The notes under the pieces are model-generated. The model worked only from the letters and a program-made list of their open reading frames with translations, had not been told where the DNA came from and made no database searches. The translations under genes and the position numbers were made by a program. A stretch of DNA of 6,594 nucleotides from Candidatus Bathyarchaeota archaeon (GTDB lineage Archaea > Thermoproteota > Bathyarchaeia > TCS64). Numbering within the stretch: the first letter of the stretch is position 1; the number at the start of each line of letters is the position of its first letter. The stretch covers positions 1 to 6,594 of the forward strand of contig DAOVCM010000051.1 of NCBI GenBank assembly GCA_030670015.1. The letters run 5' to 3'. Shown one piece after another: positions 5,346 through 6,594 of this stretch.

Positions 5346-6587
5346 TCACTCTATTGTTGGTACAGGCGCCTCCTGACCGATTTCTTCCACTCCCTCCGGC
5401 GACTCTGGGGTTCCTTGGACGCTTGGAGGAATTATTCGGTTAAACGCCCTCCTGAGAACGTCCCTCCGCTTCTCCCTGTTCTCGCGGTCTATGCTTGAAG
5501 CTCGCCCCTTTCGAGAGATGGCCGGTTCCTTTATGTCCTTAAAATTTATCAATTCCGTTAGCAGCTCTGAGATCTCGTCGTCACTCACATGGTTCTCATG
5601 AAGGAAGAGAGCAAGTCTTACAAGGAGCCTGCCCCGGCTTCCCTGCTCAATGAAGTCGTTAATAACCCCTGTGAAGCCGACGAATCTGTCCCCCTTGTAC
5701 GTGGTGACCTGCTGGAGATGCTTCTTCCAGTCTCCAAGCCGGTTCCTGGCCATGATCGACTCTTGCATACCCCTTCGCATCACTGTGAAGATGAGCGCAG
5801 CGAAGACGCATATCCCGGTCCATTCGATGTAAGGGGAGAGATTGGAGATACTCGGAGCGAAGGATGACAGGCCACCGAGGAAAAATCCGTAATAGAGTGC
5901 ACCGAGGAGACTGAGGGAGACGGAGAACAGGTAGTTGGAGGCGATGCCCCCCATGGCCGACAGGTATGGGTTCTTTGACGTCTTGAACGCCGCGAACAGG
6001 GTGAAAACCGCAGCAATAGTGACGCCGAGGTTTATGAACTGCCCCACTGCGTCTGCTAACTCCAGCGGCATGGAAGCCCCGCTGGAAGAGATGAGTTGGG
6101 AGATGAGCCTGATGGTGATCTGCCCCTCCAGATAGATGGTGGCGCTGATGGCTACGACCCTGAGCGTCTGCATCTTTCTCAGTCTTGAGACGGTGGAGAT
6201 GGTGTTATAGCCGAGGACAACTGCAAAGGCAGCGAGGAGTAGGTAACCTGCCTCGCTCAGAGACGAGGCCGGGTGGAGGATGAGAAAAAGGGTGAAGAAA
6301 GCGCCGAATCCGGCTGCATACAAGGTTCCCACCGTCACCTCGGCGAAGACGCCCTCGAAGACGCTGCCCACGAGGCTTGCCACGTAGAAGATGGTTATAG
6401 AGACCAGAAGAGGAAGGAGTATGACGTTAAGGCTCATCGACGCCAGCTGCTCGGGCAGATATGGGAGGAAGTTACCTAGGTCCCCGACGACAAGCTCATT
6501 GAAGAAGATCAGCCATACGAGGAGGAAGGCGAATACCCCGTAAATAACAGAGCTGCGGGCGACTGTATTCTTCCTCTGACTATCCAT
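5346..6587 (-). CDS. Unrecognised polytopic membrane protein with charged C-terminal domain, 413 residues
   Basis: No family is recognised. Hydrophobic segments appear at about 13-31, 51-76, 85-107, 112-129, 143-165 (weaker), 184-202, 215-240 and 254-270, giving seven or eight membrane passes. The last 140 residues are hydrophilic. They include a basic stretch after the final pass (RRGMQESIMARNRLGDWKK, 271-289), a predicted helical part (about 300-350, with ALFLHENHVSDDEISELLTE at 326-345), a very basic segment (about 359-384) and an acidic, proline-rich tail (about 387-413). The domain most likely lies in the cytoplasm, where it could meet the MoxR ATPase encoded 6 nt downstream. The ATG at 6587 is the only candidate start in the window, but the frame stays open to the right edge (6588-6593), so translation may begin further upstream. 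It is first of the visible block, and the operon promoter is outside the window. Confidence 0.8.
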   Translation of the reverse strand: MDSQRKNTVARSSVIYGVFAFLLVWLIFFNELVVGDLGNFLPYLPEQLASMSLNVILLPLLVSITIFYVASLVGSVFEGVFAEVTVGTLYAAGFGAFFTLFLILHPASSLSEAGYLLLAAFAVVLGYNTISTVSRLRKMQTLRVVAISATIYLEGQITIRLISQLISSSGASMPLELADAVGQFINLGVTIAAVFTLFAAFKTSKNPYLSAMGGIASNYLFSVSLSLLGALYYGFFLGGLSSFAPSISNLSPYIEWTGICVFAALIFTVMRRGMQESIMARNRLGDWKKHLQQVTTYKGDRFVGFTGVINDFIEQGSRGRLLVRLALFLHENHVSDDEISELLTELINFKDIKEPAISRKGRASSIDRENREKRRDVLRRAFNRIIPPSVQGTPESPEGVEEIGQEAPVPTIE

Positions 6588-6594
6588 CTCCCAT

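Noticed and set aside
6580..6594. ATG at 6594 opening a four-codon frame that overlaps the start of the 413-residue protein gene
   Set aside because: It closes at TAG after four codons. It could be the end of an upstream gene, but the window stops there and nothing supports it.

Overview
The window looks archaeal. Coding DNA is moderately GC-rich, with frequent AGG arginine codons, and is separated by AT-rich gaps. Shine-Dalgarno motifs of the GAGGTGAT type sit before several starts, and TATA-like boxes (TTTTAT, TTTTTTATT) lie about 25 nt upstream of plausible transcription starts. One protein carries a C-terminal CxC pair of the kind known from thermophilic archaeal MTA phosphorylases. A TACK-type archaeon such as a Bathyarchaeia member would fit, but this is a guess from style and not a phylogenetic result.

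All supported genes read on the minus strand, so transcription runs from high to low coordinates. Positions 6587 to 2140 hold a tight four-gene block, with gaps of 6, 7 and 1 nt. In order it encodes a 413-residue polytopic membrane protein with a charged C-terminal cytoplasmic domain, an intact MoxR-family AAA+ ATPase, a DUF58 (von Willebrand A-like) protein anchored by an N-terminal membrane hairpin, and a second, 251-residue polytopic membrane protein. MoxR ATPases commonly pair with vWA proteins to remodel or activate a client. Here the likely machine sits at the membrane, with the two unrecognised membrane proteins as candidate clients or partners. This block is the most promising candidate for an undescribed system.

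After a roughly 137-nt AT-rich gap comes a purine nucleoside / methylthioadenosine phosphorylase homologue (2002-1145). Its base-recognition residues look altered toward 6-oxopurine use, and it has a C-terminal CGC motif. A 278-nt gap follows with a T-run, an imperfect inverted repeat and a repeated TATA-like decamer. Next is a full-length ComB-family protein (866-180), nominally 2-phosphosulfolactate phosphatase of coenzyme M synthesis. The last 107 bases hold the start of a further minus-strand gene preceded by a strong ribosome binding site; its product is not recognised.

I saw no RNA genes, CRISPR arrays, insertion sequences or transposase fragments.
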